This document shows positions 8,328 to 16,922 of a stretch of 64,000 bases of DNA, one piece after another. The stretch is from CBDESM01 sp965242485 (lineage in GTDB: Bacteria > Chloroflexota > Dehalococcoidia > Bin125), in NCBI GenBank assembly GCA_965242485.1, contig CBDESM010000003.1, positions 2,549,402 to 2,613,401 of the forward strand, given 5' to 3'. A program made the translations under genes and the position numbers. The notes beneath the pieces are model-generated. The model was not told the origin of the DNA. It searched no databases and saw nothing but the letters and a program-made list of their open reading frames with translations. The stretch's first letter is position 1, and each line of letters begins with the position of its first letter.

Positions 8328-9728
8328 ATGACGCTGCCGACGGTGACCGAGACCTATCCCGCCATCCTGCGCGTGCTCGACCGGCTCGGCGGCTCTAGCA
8401 CGTCGCGCGAAGCGCTATCGCTCGTGCGCAAGGAGTTCCCCAACATCACGGATGAGGACTTGACGCTGACCCGCAAGAAGGGCGACAGCCTCTGGAAGAA
8501 CCGGGTCGAGTGGGGCCGCATGCACCTCGTCCGCGTCGGCTACATCGACAACTCGCAGCGCGGCATCTGGACGCTCACCGAAGCCGGCCGCGAGGCCGCG
8601 CAGCGCGCGCTCGACGGCAGCTTCAAGATGCCCCCGCGCCCCAAGAACCTCAAGGAAGCCGGCCTCGCCAAGGCCACGCCCGCGGCCGATCCTCCCGCGC
8701 TCGAGCCGGGCGAACAGCCGCGTCTGCCCGACGCGCCGGGTCCCGTCCTGCCGCCGCCCGTCAGCGGATTGCTCGCGGTCGCCGAGTCGCCTGCGGATGA
8801 TTTCGACTCCGGCGGCGCGGATGCGGATGCGGATCTTGATGCCGACGAGCCGTCCGACGATGAAGACGCGCCCGAGGCGGACGCGCCGGCGCTCGCGGTC
8901 GTCGCCTCGCACCCGCAGCGCATCGCGGACGAGCTGAAGCTGGCCGCGGTCGACTCGGGCGCGCCGGCGCGGCTCGAAGCCGCCGTCGCCGAAGCGCTGC
9001 GCTTCCTCGGCTTCGAAGCGGACCACATCGGCGGCCCCGGCCGCGCCGACGTGGTCGCCTACGCCGAGCTCGGCGTGGACCGCTACAGCATCGTGCTCGA
9101 CGCCAAATCAGCCGGGCAGGGCCGCGTGATGGAGGGCCAGATCGATTGGGTCACGATCCAGGAGCACCAGCGCCACGAGCGGGCCGACCTCTCCTGCGTC
9201 GTCGGCCCCGCCTTCGCGCAGGGCCGCCTGCCCGAACGCGCCCGCGAATACCGCACCCGCCTGCTCTCCGCCGAGCAGCTCGCGCAGGTCGTCCGCCTGC
9301 ACGCGGAGACGCCGCTCAACCTGACCGAGCTGCGCCCGCTCTTCAGCGACGCGCCCGATCTCGAATCCGTGATCCGCGAGCTCCGCACCGCCGCCTCCGA
9401 GCGCGCCCGCCGCGGCCGCCTGCTCCGCCGCCTGCTCGAAACCATCGACAACCTCAACCGCGCCCAGCCCGATGCCGTCCTCGCCAAGCCCGACCTCCTG
9501 CTCGGCAGCATGCTCGCCCAACCCGGCGAGCCAAAAGGCACCACCAGAGCCGAGATCGAAGCCGCCCTCAACCTCCTGGAAGCCACCGGCATCCTCCGCC
9601 GCAGCAACGGCGAAGGCTACGTCTCCCAAACCACCACCACCGGCGCCGAACAAATTCTTTCAGCGCTGGCCGGCCAACGCGACGACCCACCCCCCGCCAC
9701 CAGCAACGCCAACGCCCGCGCCGTATAG
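8328..9728 (+). CDS. Mrr-like restriction endonuclease, copy B
   Basis: This 466-residue paralogue of the preceding gene matches it over the whole length except for a longer central linker. The N-terminal winged helix reads FPNITDEDLTLTRKKGDSLW and RGIWTLTEAGR. The linker is Pro-rich and then very acidic (DSGGADADADLDADE). The nuclease core reads FEADHIGGPGRADV and IVLDAKS, keeping the D and D-x-K pattern. The C-terminus LRRSNGEGYVSQTT is nearly identical to copy A. The linker is the most divergent part, which suggests two independently folded modules. It has its own TAGCCT promoter. The 3' end is C-rich and G-poor on the coding strand. The methyltransferase gene follows after 74 bases. Confidence 0.85.
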   Translation: MTLPTVTETYPAILRVLDRLGGSSTSREALSLVRKEFPNITDEDLTLTRKKGDSLWKNRVEWGRMHLVRVGYIDNSQRGIWTLTEAGREAAQRALDGSFKMPPRPKNLKEAGLAKATPAADPPALEPGEQPRLPDAPGPVLPPPVSGLLAVAESPADDFDSGGADADADLDADEPSDDEDAPEADAPALAVVASHPQRIADELKLAAVDSGAPARLEAAVAEALRFLGFEADHIGGPGRADVVAYAELGVDRYSIVLDAKSAGQGRVMEGQIDWVTIQEHQRHERADLSCVVGPAFAQGRLPERAREYRTRLLSAEQLAQVVRLHAETPLNLTELRPLFSDAPDLESVIRELRTAASERARRGRLLRRLLETIDNLNRAQPDAVLAKPDLLLGSMLAQPGEPKGTTRAEIEAALNLLEATGILRRSNGEGYVSQTTTTGAEQILSALAGQRDDPPPATSNANARAV

Positions 9729-9745
9729 GACTCAGAACATCAGTC

Positions 9746-9774
9746 TTGCCGCAGGGAACCGTTGCAAGTAGCAT
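9746..9774 (+). promoter_or_regulatory. Promoter: TTGCCG, 17 bases, TAGCAT
   Basis: TTGCCG at 9746-9751 and TAGCAT at 9769-9774 are separated by exactly 17 bases, and the methyltransferase ATG is at 9803. This is one of the clearest two-box promoters in the window. The methylase can therefore be made independently of the nucleases, as restriction systems usually require. Confidence 0.55.
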
Positions 9775-9802
9775 CATCTTCCGGATATGAGAGGCGGATC
9801 GG

Positions 9803-10795
9803 ATGCCGGCGACGATCGACGCTCCCCCACTGACGCCGTCCCGCTCGACCGTGTCGAACATGGCCGATCTGATCCCGGCCGAGTGGCAGGGGCTGCAAGG
9901 CTCTCAGCGCGCCATTCCGGAGTTGGCCAAGGACCCGAGCGCGACCGCCTTCATCGAATCGCAGCTGGCCCGGTTGCGCACCTCCCATGAGCTCCATCTG
10001 GGTGATGCCCGCAATCCCGATCTCTATGAACCGGATTCCGTGCACCTCGTCGTCACCTCGCCGCCCTACTGGACGCTCAAGGAATACCCGCAGACGGACG
10101 GCCAGCTTGGCTGGACAGCCGACTACGATGAGTTTCTCAACGACCTCGCCCAAGTCTGGCGGAACTGTTTGGACGCGCTCGTCCCCGGCGGACGGTTGAT
10201 CTGCGTAGTGGGCGATGTCTGCCTTTCCCGCAGGCGGAACGCCGGCCGCCATACGGTGATCCCGTTGCATGCGTCAATCCAAGAGCAGTGCCGCAAAATC
10301 GGATTCGACAATCTCGCGCCGATCATCTGGCACAAGATCGGCAACATCAACTACGAGATGGGCAACCGCGCCGGATCTTTCTTGGGCAAGCCGTATGAAC
10401 CGAACGCGATCATCAAGAACGATATCGAGTACATCCTGATGCTGCGCAAGCCCGGCGGCTATCGCAAGCCGTCTTTCGAAGCCCGCCTGCTCAGCTTGGT
10501 CCCGAAAGAACGTCATGAAGCGTGGTTCCAGCAAGTCTGGCTCGGCCTGACCGGCGCGTCGACCAAGGATCACCCGGCACCATATCCCTTGGAACTGGCC
10601 AAACGCCTGATCCGGATGTTCAGCTTCGCCGGCGACACGGTGCTAGACCCGTTCTCGGGTACCGGCACGACTCTGCTCGCAGCGGCCGATTGGGGGCGAA
10701 ACAGCGCAGGCATTGAAATCGAACCGTCGTATGCAGCCTATGCCGAGCGGCGGCTCCGCGACCATGGCGTACCGAACGTCACCGTGCAGCGCTGA
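9803..10795 (+). CDS. Site-specific DNA methyltransferase, beta class (N4-cytosine or N6-adenine)
   Basis: This 330-residue enzyme should transfer a methyl group from SAM to an exocyclic amino group in DNA. The catalytic motif IV TSPPYW is near residues 85-90. The SAM-binding motif I DPFSGTGTT is near 282-290. The order IV before I defines the beta class, and the TSPPYW form favours N4-cytosine. The central region (IIWHKIGNINYEM, EYILMLRKPGG) is normal for the family. The start at 9803 has a GAGAGGCGGAT stretch upstream; a second ATG at 9860 is possible. It directly follows two Mrr-like nucleases, so it probably protects the host sites that they cut. Confidence 0.92.
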   Translation: MPATIDAPPLTPSRSTVSNMADLIPAEWQGLQGSQRAIPELAKDPSATAFIESQLARLRTSHELHLGDARNPDLYEPDSVHLVVTSPPYWTLKEYPQTDGQLGWTADYDEFLNDLAQVWRNCLDALVPGGRLICVVGDVCLSRRRNAGRHTVIPLHASIQEQCRKIGFDNLAPIIWHKIGNINYEMGNRAGSFLGKPYEPNAIIKNDIEYILMLRKPGGYRKPSFEARLLSLVPKERHEAWFQQVWLGLTGASTKDHPAPYPLELAKRLIRMFSFAGDTVLDPFSGTGTTLLAAADWGRNSAGIEIEPSYAAYAERRLRDHGVPNVTVQR

Positions 10796-10890
10796 TGATC
10801 ATGCCGCTGACGCTTGAAGACGCGATCACAGACCTGCACCGGATCGCTATCCTCGAAGGCAAGACAACATCGCCCAAAATTAGCCATTAG
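10795..10890 (+). CDS. 31-residue ORF overlapping methyltransferase stop, possible gene remnant
   Basis: The ATG at 10795 shares its A with the methyltransferase TGA stop (TGATG), a typical coupling arrangement. It encodes MIMPLTLEDAITDL and ends in KISH. The 3' end overlaps the convergent DUF262 gene by 11 bases. The opening looks like the N-terminus of a longer protein cut short where the lower-GC DUF262 gene begins. I do not recognise it. It could be a chance frame. Confidence 0.3.
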   Translation: MIMPLTLEDAITDLHRIAILEGKTTSPKISH

Positions 10891-12688
10891 TTTTGAAACG
10901 ATCCGGCCCAGGCCAGATATCTATAGCGTGACGAGCTAGTCGCTTAGATCGCGCGACTATCGCTTCGTCGTCCCATTGATCATCCGTGTGGTCAAGAATG
11001 TCTTTAGTCAGAAATAGAGTGTCGTATTCTTGATACGCTATCCTCTTAATTTCCCAAGAGCGGTTACCGACCTGTGAGCCAAGTGACTGCGTGTGAAGTG
11101 TTAGATTTCCGAATGTGTGAATCAATCGGTTCCGGCGCTCAATAGGAGGTTCTTCAGATTCCTCGTTGCCATTGGGTTCAGGCCATTGGTCGGTATCCCA
11201 AGTCTGGGGCATCACGTGTTCGATCGTGAGATCGCGAAGCCTTTCAAGCGGAGGTGCCTGTTTAGGCCTCAAATGGCGCTCCAAGCGCTCCAGCATCATG
11301 CGCACACGAGAGATTTGGTTAGTGTCATATACTGTCGTATCGGCAAAGGCACGTTCAAATTCGCTGTCTGCCGGCCACACTCGAGCTCGTGCGCTGCTCT
11401 CGGCAAGCACTCGCACCACAGCGGACACAGCCTCACCATCGCTTTCTTTCACCGCTCTTAAAAGCCGCCATGTAAGATCGACATATCCTCTTGCCTGATG
11501 TCCGCAGATCCATCTACGCACCAGAAACCCTTCAAGGATGTTCAGCAGCTCCTGAATATCTCTGTCTGGCAGTTCTGATACTTGCAGCCAAAGCAATAGT
11601 GGAGTGAATGCGGTAGCTTGCATGTCACGCATAATTCGCGTGACAGGCGGTTGCAATATTTTCCCCATGCGGCCGAATGACAAATCCTCATACGCAACGC
11701 ACATTGTCCAGAGATCGGCTGTGATTTCGTCTAGAGCAGTCGAATCCATGTTGTGCACTTCAGCCATGAAGTGCCGATATTCGCGCTCGCTCCGAATTTC
11801 GCCAGGTGAACGCACTGATAGCCAGTAGTAAAGGAATTGATCCACTCGCGTGCGTGCCGCAACTCCACTGCCTATAGTGCCTCGCCACCAATCTATTTTA
11901 TCTATTGATTCGATGGCATCAATAGTCTTGCGTCCTCCCCCATCTGCACTCATCGCGCCGTCGCGAATCAGATAGGCAAGGCGACTTTTGATAAGGTCCC
12001 ATTGCAACAAAGGCGTTCCGCGCGAGTTGAGGGTTTCGAAGATCGTGTGGGGATCATCTGCCTCGGTGACATCAATCTCAACGATCTTCAATGAATCTCG
12101 AGTGACCCCTCCAAACTCCGTTGCCTTCTTCAGATGCTCCTGCTGATCGTCACCGAGCCAATGAGTGATTGCATTGCGGAAGTACCATTTCGCTGCGTAC
12201 ATCCCTGTCGTTACTGACTTGTCATATTGCCCATCTTCATCCATCGCTGCTCGAAAGTCCGCTTGGTTGATAGGCAGAGGATTCACTTTCAAGGCGATAT
12301 CCCGATCGAGGCGCACATGGTCATCGGGGTTGCGCACTAGAGTCCGGATCAAACCTGCCATATCTGTCAGGCCTACCTCGGAAAAGACCTCAACGGCTGC
12401 TTCCAAAAGCAGCTGCAACGTCGTCAGGCGCTGCTGGCCATCAATGACATTCCACACCTCAACGGTCTTCCCTAATTCGCTGTCCCTCAACAGAACGATC
12501 GCGCCGAAGAAGTGGTCTGGGCGCGTTTGGCCATCAATTCGTGCATCTACGAGAGACCGGACATCGTCCCAGAGTGGCCCCCAGTGTTTCTTTTCCTCCC
12601 ACACATACGGACGCTGAAGGTCCGGTGGGGCGACATACCAGACCGGTTTCGAGAAGAGCGTTGACACAGACTGGGCGCGCAGATCCAT
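10880..12688 (-). CDS. DUF262/DUF1524 GmrSD-type nuclease, first copy
   Basis: This 602-residue protein joins an N-terminal DUF262 domain to a C-terminal DUF1524 HNH-like domain, as in GmrSD-type modification-dependent restriction enzymes. DUF262 shows QRPYVWE (near 25), the nucleotide-binding signature IDGQQRLTTL (near 81) and FETLNSRGTPL. The DUF1524 part has IEHVMPQTW near 488, with the catalytic His, then LIHTFGNLTL and NRSWEIKR. Family members cleave modified DNA in an NTP-dependent way. The ATG at 12688 follows the synthetase stop by 20 bases, preceded by GAGAGAGCG. GC content is clearly below that of its neighbours, suggesting acquisition. A second, divergent copy lies at 25759-27558. 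Confidence 0.92.
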   Translation of the reverse strand: MDLRAQSVSTLFSKPVWYVAPPDLQRPYVWEEKKHWGPLWDDVRSLVDARIDGQTRPDHFFGAIVLLRDSELGKTVEVWNVIDGQQRLTTLQLLLEAAVEVFSEVGLTDMAGLIRTLVRNPDDHVRLDRDIALKVNPLPINQADFRAAMDEDGQYDKSVTTGMYAAKWYFRNAITHWLGDDQQEHLKKATEFGGVTRDSLKIVEIDVTEADDPHTIFETLNSRGTPLLQWDLIKSRLAYLIRDGAMSADGGGRKTIDAIESIDKIDWWRGTIGSGVAARTRVDQFLYYWLSVRSPGEIRSEREYRHFMAEVHNMDSTALDEITADLWTMCVAYEDLSFGRMGKILQPPVTRIMRDMQATAFTPLLLWLQVSELPDRDIQELLNILEGFLVRRWICGHQARGYVDLTWRLLRAVKESDGEAVSAVVRVLAESSARARVWPADSEFERAFADTTVYDTNQISRVRMMLERLERHLRPKQAPPLERLRDLTIEHVMPQTWDTDQWPEPNGNEESEEPPIERRNRLIHTFGNLTLHTQSLGSQVGNRSWEIKRIAYQEYDTLFLTKDILDHTDDQWDDEAIVARSKRLARHAIDIWPGPDRFKTNG

Positions 12689-12708
12689 GATCGTCGCTCT
12701 CTCTAGGC

Positions 12709-14121
12709 TCAGACCGCCGCCAGACCGGCGGTCTTGCGGAGGGCGTTGGCGGCTCGTTCGAAGCTGGGGAAGGTGGGGATGCCTTCTTGTTGGAGGCGTT
12801 GGCGGGCTTGGAGGGCGGCTGCTTCTACGTGGCTGGGGTGGAGGGCGGCTAGGAACGGCTTGTCGCTTTCGGACATGAAGCGCTTGATGCTGTTGATCAG
12901 GCGGTCGAACTCTTCGGGCTTGTCCTGCCAGCGGCGGGCCATGAAGGTGGCGCTCAGCTCCATCGCCACGGCGTCGATGTTCTCATCCGCGTCGAGGATG
13001 TCGAAGATCGTGTCGAGGTGGCCGGCGTCCTGGCCGATCGTGCCGGCGGCGTCGAGCGGGTTCTGGTAGCTGCCGCCGATGATGTTGAAGAACTCGGCGA
13101 GCCTGGCGTAGGACTCCTCGCTCAGGCGCGGCACTTTCCAGCCGGCCTTCTCGAAGGCGTCGGTGAGCACGACGCTCTGGCCGCCGGTCATCGCGATCAG
13201 GCCGAGCCGGTTGCCGCTCGGCCGCTTGCAGAGCAGCGCGGCCTTGGCGACGTCGACCATCTCGTCGAGGTTGTGCACGGCGACCGCGCCGGCCTGCTTG
13301 ATCACCGCCTCCCAGATCGCCTGGTCGGAGGCGAGGCTGGCCGTGTGCGAGCGGATCGCGCGGCCGCCGCCCTCGGTCTGGCCGCCCTTCCAGACGATTG
13401 TCGGCTTCTTCGCGGCTGCGGCCTTGAGCGAGTCGAACAGCCGCCGGCCGTCGCGCGCGCCCTCGATGTACATGCCGATGATCCGCGTGCGTTCGTCGGC
13501 CGCGAGGTAGTCGAGGTAGTCGGCCGCTTCGAGGATGATCCCGTTGCCGAACGAGACCATCGTCGAGCAGGTCAGCCCATGGGCGGCGCCGGTCAGCGAG
13601 AAGTTCATCCCGTGCGTGCCGCTCTGCGAGACGAAACCGATGTCGCCCTCGACGCCGGCGGGCTGGTCGCGGTTGAAGCGCACGCCCAAGCGCGGAATGT
13701 GGACGCCCATGCAGTTGGGCCCGATCAGCGCCAAGCCCGACGGCGCGGCGATCTCGTAGATCTTCTGCTGGAGTTCGACGCCCAAGTCCTCGCCGGTCTC
13801 GGCGAAGCCGGAGGTGAACAGGGTCACGCCGCCGACCTCCGCATCGACGCAGCCCTGCACGATGAACGGGGCGACCTGCCGCGGGACGGCGCAGACGGCG
13901 AAATCGATCCGCTCCGGGATCTCGGTCAGCGACTTGTAGTTGGCGACGCCCATCTCCTCGATGCCGGGGATCTCGTTCTCGTCGACTTGGACCGAGTAGA
14001 GGTTGCCGGTGAAGGTGCTGAGCGACCTGAGCCAGGTGTAGCCCGAAGCCTTCTTGTCACCGATCACGGCGACCGCCTTGGGGTTGAGCGCGCGTTGCAG
14101 TCGTTCGGGGTCTGCGGGCAT
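12709..14121 (-). CDS. Acyl-CoA synthetase (NDP-forming), alpha-type subunit
   Basis: This 470-residue subunit belongs to the ADP-forming acetate/acyl-CoA ligase family, which interconverts acyl-CoA plus ADP and phosphate with acid plus ATP and CoA. An N-terminal CoA-binding fold (ALNPKAVAVIGDKKASG) is followed by succinyl-CoA-ligase-like domains (ALIGPNCMGV, GFVSQSGTHGMN). The phosphohistidine loop reads IRSHTASLASD, where the usual form is SHTGSLAG. It starts two bases after the stop of the ATP-grasp partner, so the two are translated together. The last 140 bases are C-rich and G-poor on the coding strand. The substrate is not predictable. Confidence 0.9.
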   Translation of the reverse strand: MPADPERLQRALNPKAVAVIGDKKASGYTWLRSLSTFTGNLYSVQVDENEIPGIEEMGVANYKSLTEIPERIDFAVCAVPRQVAPFIVQGCVDAEVGGVTLFTSGFAETGEDLGVELQQKIYEIAAPSGLALIGPNCMGVHIPRLGVRFNRDQPAGVEGDIGFVSQSGTHGMNFSLTGAAHGLTCSTMVSFGNGIILEAADYLDYLAADERTRIIGMYIEGARDGRRLFDSLKAAAAKKPTIVWKGGQTEGGGRAIRSHTASLASDQAIWEAVIKQAGAVAVHNLDEMVDVAKAALLCKRPSGNRLGLIAMTGGQSVVLTDAFEKAGWKVPRLSEESYARLAEFFNIIGGSYQNPLDAAGTIGQDAGHLDTIFDILDADENIDAVAMELSATFMARRWQDKPEEFDRLINSIKRFMSESDKPFLAALHPSHVEAAALQARQRLQQEGIPTFPSFERAANALRKTAGLAAV

Positions 14122-14123
14122 GA

Positions 14124-14834
14124 TCAGTCCTGCGCCTTCAGCACGATGCGGGCGTCGACCGCCACCGCGCCCTGTTCGTGCGCGAAGACGGGGTTGAGAT
14201 CGAGCTCCTGCACTTCGGGATGCGATTCGGCGAACTTGGACAGCTGCATCAGCATCCCCTCGAGCGCCGCCAAGTCGCGCGGCGGCGAGCCGCGGAAGCC
14301 TTCGAGCACGGGGAAGCCCTGGATCTCGCGGATCATCTCGGCCGCGTCGCGCGCTTCCAGCGGCACCACGCGGAAGGCGACGTCCTTGAGCGCCTCGACG
14401 AAGACGCCGCCCAAGCCGAACATCAGCACCGGGCCGAACTGCTGGTCCGTCGTGATGCCGAGGATCACCTCCGCGCCCGGCTCCGCCATCGACTGCACGG
14501 CGAGGCCTTCGACCGCCGCGCCGGGAGCGGCCTTGGCCGCGTTCTCGTGGATGCGGGCGGCGGCGGCACGCAGCTCGGATTCGTCGGCGAGGCCGAGCTC
14601 GACGCCGCCGACGTCGGACTTGTGCGTGATCGCGTCGGAGACGACCTTGAGCGCGACGGGGTAGCCGAGCTCGGCGGCGATGGCCGCGGCCTCGTCCGCG
14701 TCGGACGCGAGCCGGGTTTCGGCGACGGCGATGCCGGCCTCGGCCACGAGCGACTTGGCCTCGACCTCGTTCAACAGGGTGCGCCCCGCCTCGCGGGCGC
14801 GGCCGATGATGCCTTCGGCGGCTGCGCTGCTCAT
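14124..14834 (-). CDS. Acyl-CoA synthetase (NDP-forming), ATP-grasp beta-type subunit
   Basis: This 236-residue ATP-grasp_5 subunit is the nucleotide-binding partner of the alpha subunit encoded immediately downstream. It shows GYPVALKVVSDAITHKSD followed by VGGVELGL, then VEGLAVQSM, GPVLMFGLGG and the ELDLNPVFAH motif. The ATG at 14834 (MSSAAAEG) has GGAG eight bases upstream, which decides it against an in-frame start about 130 bases further up. Together the two genes match the split arrangement of the archaeal-type ADP-forming acetyl-CoA synthetase. It is divergent from the HTH gene at 15099. Confidence 0.9.
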   Translation of the reverse strand: MSSAAAEGIIGRAREAGRTLLNEVEAKSLVAEAGIAVAETRLASDADEAAAIAAELGYPVALKVVSDAITHKSDVGGVELGLADESELRAAAARIHENAAKAAPGAAVEGLAVQSMAEPGAEVILGITTDQQFGPVLMFGLGGVFVEALKDVAFRVVPLEARDAAEMIREIQGFPVLEGFRGSPPRDLAALEGMLMQLSKFAESHPEVQELDLNPVFAHEQGAVAVDARIVLKAQD

Positions 14835-15019
14835 CTGCTCGGCTCCGTTCGCACGGCGAAAGCCGCACCGGGCGGCGCGGGCTCGCGGAGGATATGGCCC
14901 GTCGGCGGGCTCGGTCAATCCGCGCGCCTGCCGGCGCTGCCGCCCGCTCTCCACGATCTCCACTGAGATTCCACAGGCGACCGCACGCGACGGCGGCGAA
15001 TTCCACCCGATTCAGGCAG

Positions 15020-15048
15020 TTGACGCCAACGCTGCTATTCCGTATGAT
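15020..15048 (+). promoter_or_regulatory. Sigma-70 type promoter: TTGACG, 17 bases, TATGAT
   Basis: TTGACG at 15020-15025 and TATGAT at 15043-15048 are separated by 17 bases. This is the closest match to the classical vegetative consensus in the window. It drives the small HTH gene 51 bases downstream. Confidence 0.7.
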
Positions 15049-15098
15049 CAGTAGCGCAGTTTCGGAACCGTGGCGGGGCGCCGAGAGCGAGTCTGGAC

Positions 15099-15332
15099 AT
15101 GGCCGACACCGACGCAACCGAACCCAACCCGTTCGAGGACTGGTACGACCTCGTCGAAGCGGCGAGCGAGCTGAAGATGCACCCGCAGTCCGTCCGCCGC
15201 CTGATCAAGCAGGGCGACCTGCCCGCGCGCCTGCAATGGGGCAAGTACCTGATCGACCGCGAGACCCTAGAGATGTTCAAGGCCAACTACGACCCCCGCC
15301 CCGGCCGCAAGCGCTCCGCCAAGCTCCTCTGA
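15099..15332 (+). CDS. Excisionase-type helix-turn-helix DNA-binding protein
   Basis: This 77-residue protein has a MerR/excisionase-like winged helix: YDLVEAASELKMHPQSVRRL, then IKQGDLPARLQWGKYLIDRE. The pattern of an AA-x-L-K-M helix, a second helix with SVRRLIKQG, and a wing ending in IDRETL is typical of the excisionase family DNA-binding domain. A basic tail (RPGRKRSAK) follows. No integrase or phage gene is nearby, so a stand-alone regulator is as likely as a recombination directionality factor. It has a near-consensus promoter. Confidence 0.8.
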   Translation: MADTDATEPNPFEDWYDLVEAASELKMHPQSVRRLIKQGDLPARLQWGKYLIDRETLEMFKANYDPRPGRKRSAKLL

Positions 15333-15346
15333 CTGCGTCTGCCCAG

Positions 15347-15416
15347 CCCGCGGATTCCCGCGCGGAACATCCGCGCACGGCCAGCGCATCGGTAGTCGGA
15401 CGCCTCAATCCGCGGG
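15347..15416. repeat. Perfect 10-base inverted repeat, arms 50 bases apart
   Basis: CCCGCGGATT at 15347-15356 is matched by AATCCGCGGG at 15407-15416. The region between also contains short CCGCGC/GCGCGG complementarity. It lies just after the HTH gene and about 85 bases before the AT-rich zincin gene. It could be a structured transcript end or an operator. The rest of the gap to 15501 shows nothing else. Confidence 0.4.
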
Positions 15417-15499
15417 AAGCAGCCCGGTAGCCGTGTCGCGAACCACCGGCGTCGCACCCCAAAACAACAGCACCCTGTAGTCCAAGTGACTGTTGAACT

Positions 15500-16500
15500 A
15501 CTCATTCGGCATCTTCTTCAATGATCTCCGGGAGTATTATATATGTTTCAAGCCATTCACGGATTTCGGGGGTGAGGTATTTGTTTACATCTATAGTGCG
15601 GATTGGGACTCGATAGAATTTTCCACTATTATATGTTTCATAGTCATAACTACTTCGTTCTCCCATTTTGTCCAACAAATACATAGAACAAAGTTCAGCA
15701 GATAGTTCTGCAGGATCTTTATGGTATATATTTTTATATACACTGTCCGATGGTAGTTGCCACGCCCTACTTCCAAGTGTTTGTCCAAGCGATGTAAATC
15801 CTATTATGTCAATAAATTTTTTACCTTGTGGACTGATTTCAAAGTCATAAAAGGCGTTATATATTCGTTTGTCTAAATGTATATCTTGTATCCATTGCCA
15901 CGCTTGATTTATATGACATAATTCATGAATTTCCATTTTTAGTGTAATAAGATCTCGCTCGGCGTTATTCCTATAAATATTAGTGTGGGTATTATTATAG
16001 ATTATAACAACAGGAGGTGCGTTCAAGGTTATAAAAGGTGCATAACCAATTATTCCATAACCGATTTGAAACTGCTGGTTCTTAACATTAACCTGTTGTC
16101 TCGCAATACACACATCGGGATGGAGGGGGAGTATGGGAAACACTTTTTCTTTAACACGAGGGTCAAAATCATCGTTACACGAAGTTGTTTCACTAACTGA
16201 ATGTGGAGCGTCGTAAAAATTCTTTTGTCGTACATATTCAAACGAAAGACACTCTGTATTAGGTTCAACAAATAGCCATGTCCACTGTAACCTTGCTTGA
16301 GTAAACTCACATATCCTGTAACAGTCAGCCCATAGAGTACCAGCGGGTATAAGTTGTTCGTATTGTTGTTTGAATTGTTGGATAATAGGGTTGTCTTGTG
16401 AAATGGTATATTGGTTGTAGACATTCCATTTGTTGTTGTCGTAGAGCCATATGGTGTTTACTATACACCCCATTGTTGCAAGTCGTCCTTTGAATTGGTA
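15500..16500. other. AT-rich island inside high-GC chromosome
   Basis: Hand counts give 19 of 60 G+C at 15781-15840 and 21 of 60 at 16021-16080, against 43 of 60 at 16681-16740. The island coincides with the mature part of the zincin gene. No flanking transposase, tRNA or direct repeat was found. Confidence 0.85.
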
Positions 16501-16704
16501 GAGCGAGCCGCCTCCCCATTGAAGCTCAAAGAGTTCGTTGTATTCCTCCGGTATCTCCGCCACCACCTGCGTCGGCTGCAAGACACGCGCGGCTACGGCC
16601 TCTTCATTCCCATCATCCGCGGAGATGCCCGCCACGAGGAAAGCGGACAGTCCGGCCGCGACCAGCAGCGCCGCAGCTCGCTTCACTAGCGCCGCCAAGC
16701 CCAT
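15502..16704 (-). CDS. Secreted zincin-like protein encoded by AT-rich DNA
   Basis: This 400-residue protein begins with a signal peptide (KRAAALLVAAGLSAFLVAG) and has an RBS-like GGAAGGGGG before the ATG at 16704. Residues about 60-135 form a module with LQWGGGSLYQF, NTIWLYDNNKWNVY, and LIPAGTLWADC. A later region has EIHELCHINQAWQW, an HExxH zinc-binding motif, and further on DPAELSAELCSM, which may supply a third ligand. It therefore looks like a secreted metallopeptidase of no family I can name. Coding DNA downstream of about 16500 is only 32-35% GC in the lines I counted, while the signal-peptide end is about 72%. The composition suggests a foreign body joined to a native secretion leader. 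Confidence 0.75.
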   Translation of the reverse strand: MGLAALVKRAAALLVAAGLSAFLVAGISADDGNEEAVAARVLQPTQVVAEIPEEYNELFELQWGGGSLYQFKGRLATMGCIVNTIWLYDNNKWNVYNQYTISQDNPIIQQFKQQYEQLIPAGTLWADCYRICEFTQARLQWTWLFVEPNTECLSFEYVRQKNFYDAPHSVSETTSCNDDFDPRVKEKVFPILPLHPDVCIARQQVNVKNQQFQIGYGIIGYAPFITLNAPPVVIIYNNTHTNIYRNNAERDLITLKMEIHELCHINQAWQWIQDIHLDKRIYNAFYDFEISPQGKKFIDIIGFTSLGQTLGSRAWQLPSDSVYKNIYHKDPAELSAELCSMYLLDKMGERSSYDYETYNSGKFYRVPIRTIDVNKYLTPEIREWLETYIILPEIIEEDAE

Positions 16705-16922
16705 CGCCGCCCCCTTCCGCCTGCCCCGCCGTCATCTACGTGGATCGGGACCCGCGGCCCTTGACCGCGAACCCCGGCCGGCTCTCGCCGGCGCGCGCAA
16801 GATAGCCGCTGGCCGGCAGCCTGTCCAGCCATCCTCGGCACATCGGCGACCACCCTGCACGACGACCGTCTGCTCTCCCGCAATGTCCCGCTCGGAAGCG
16901 CACCCGAAGGCGCGAGCGCCGT

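Noticed and set aside
12709..15117. One 802-codon minus-strand frame across the synthetase region
   Set aside because: Only its C-terminal 470 residues are the alpha subunit; the upstream part is out of frame with the ATP-grasp subunit and is Arg-rich shadow.
15099..16704. Integrated phage or genomic island with excisionase
   Set aside because: No integrase, attachment-site duplication or phage gene is visible; one HTH gene and an AT-rich gene are not enough.
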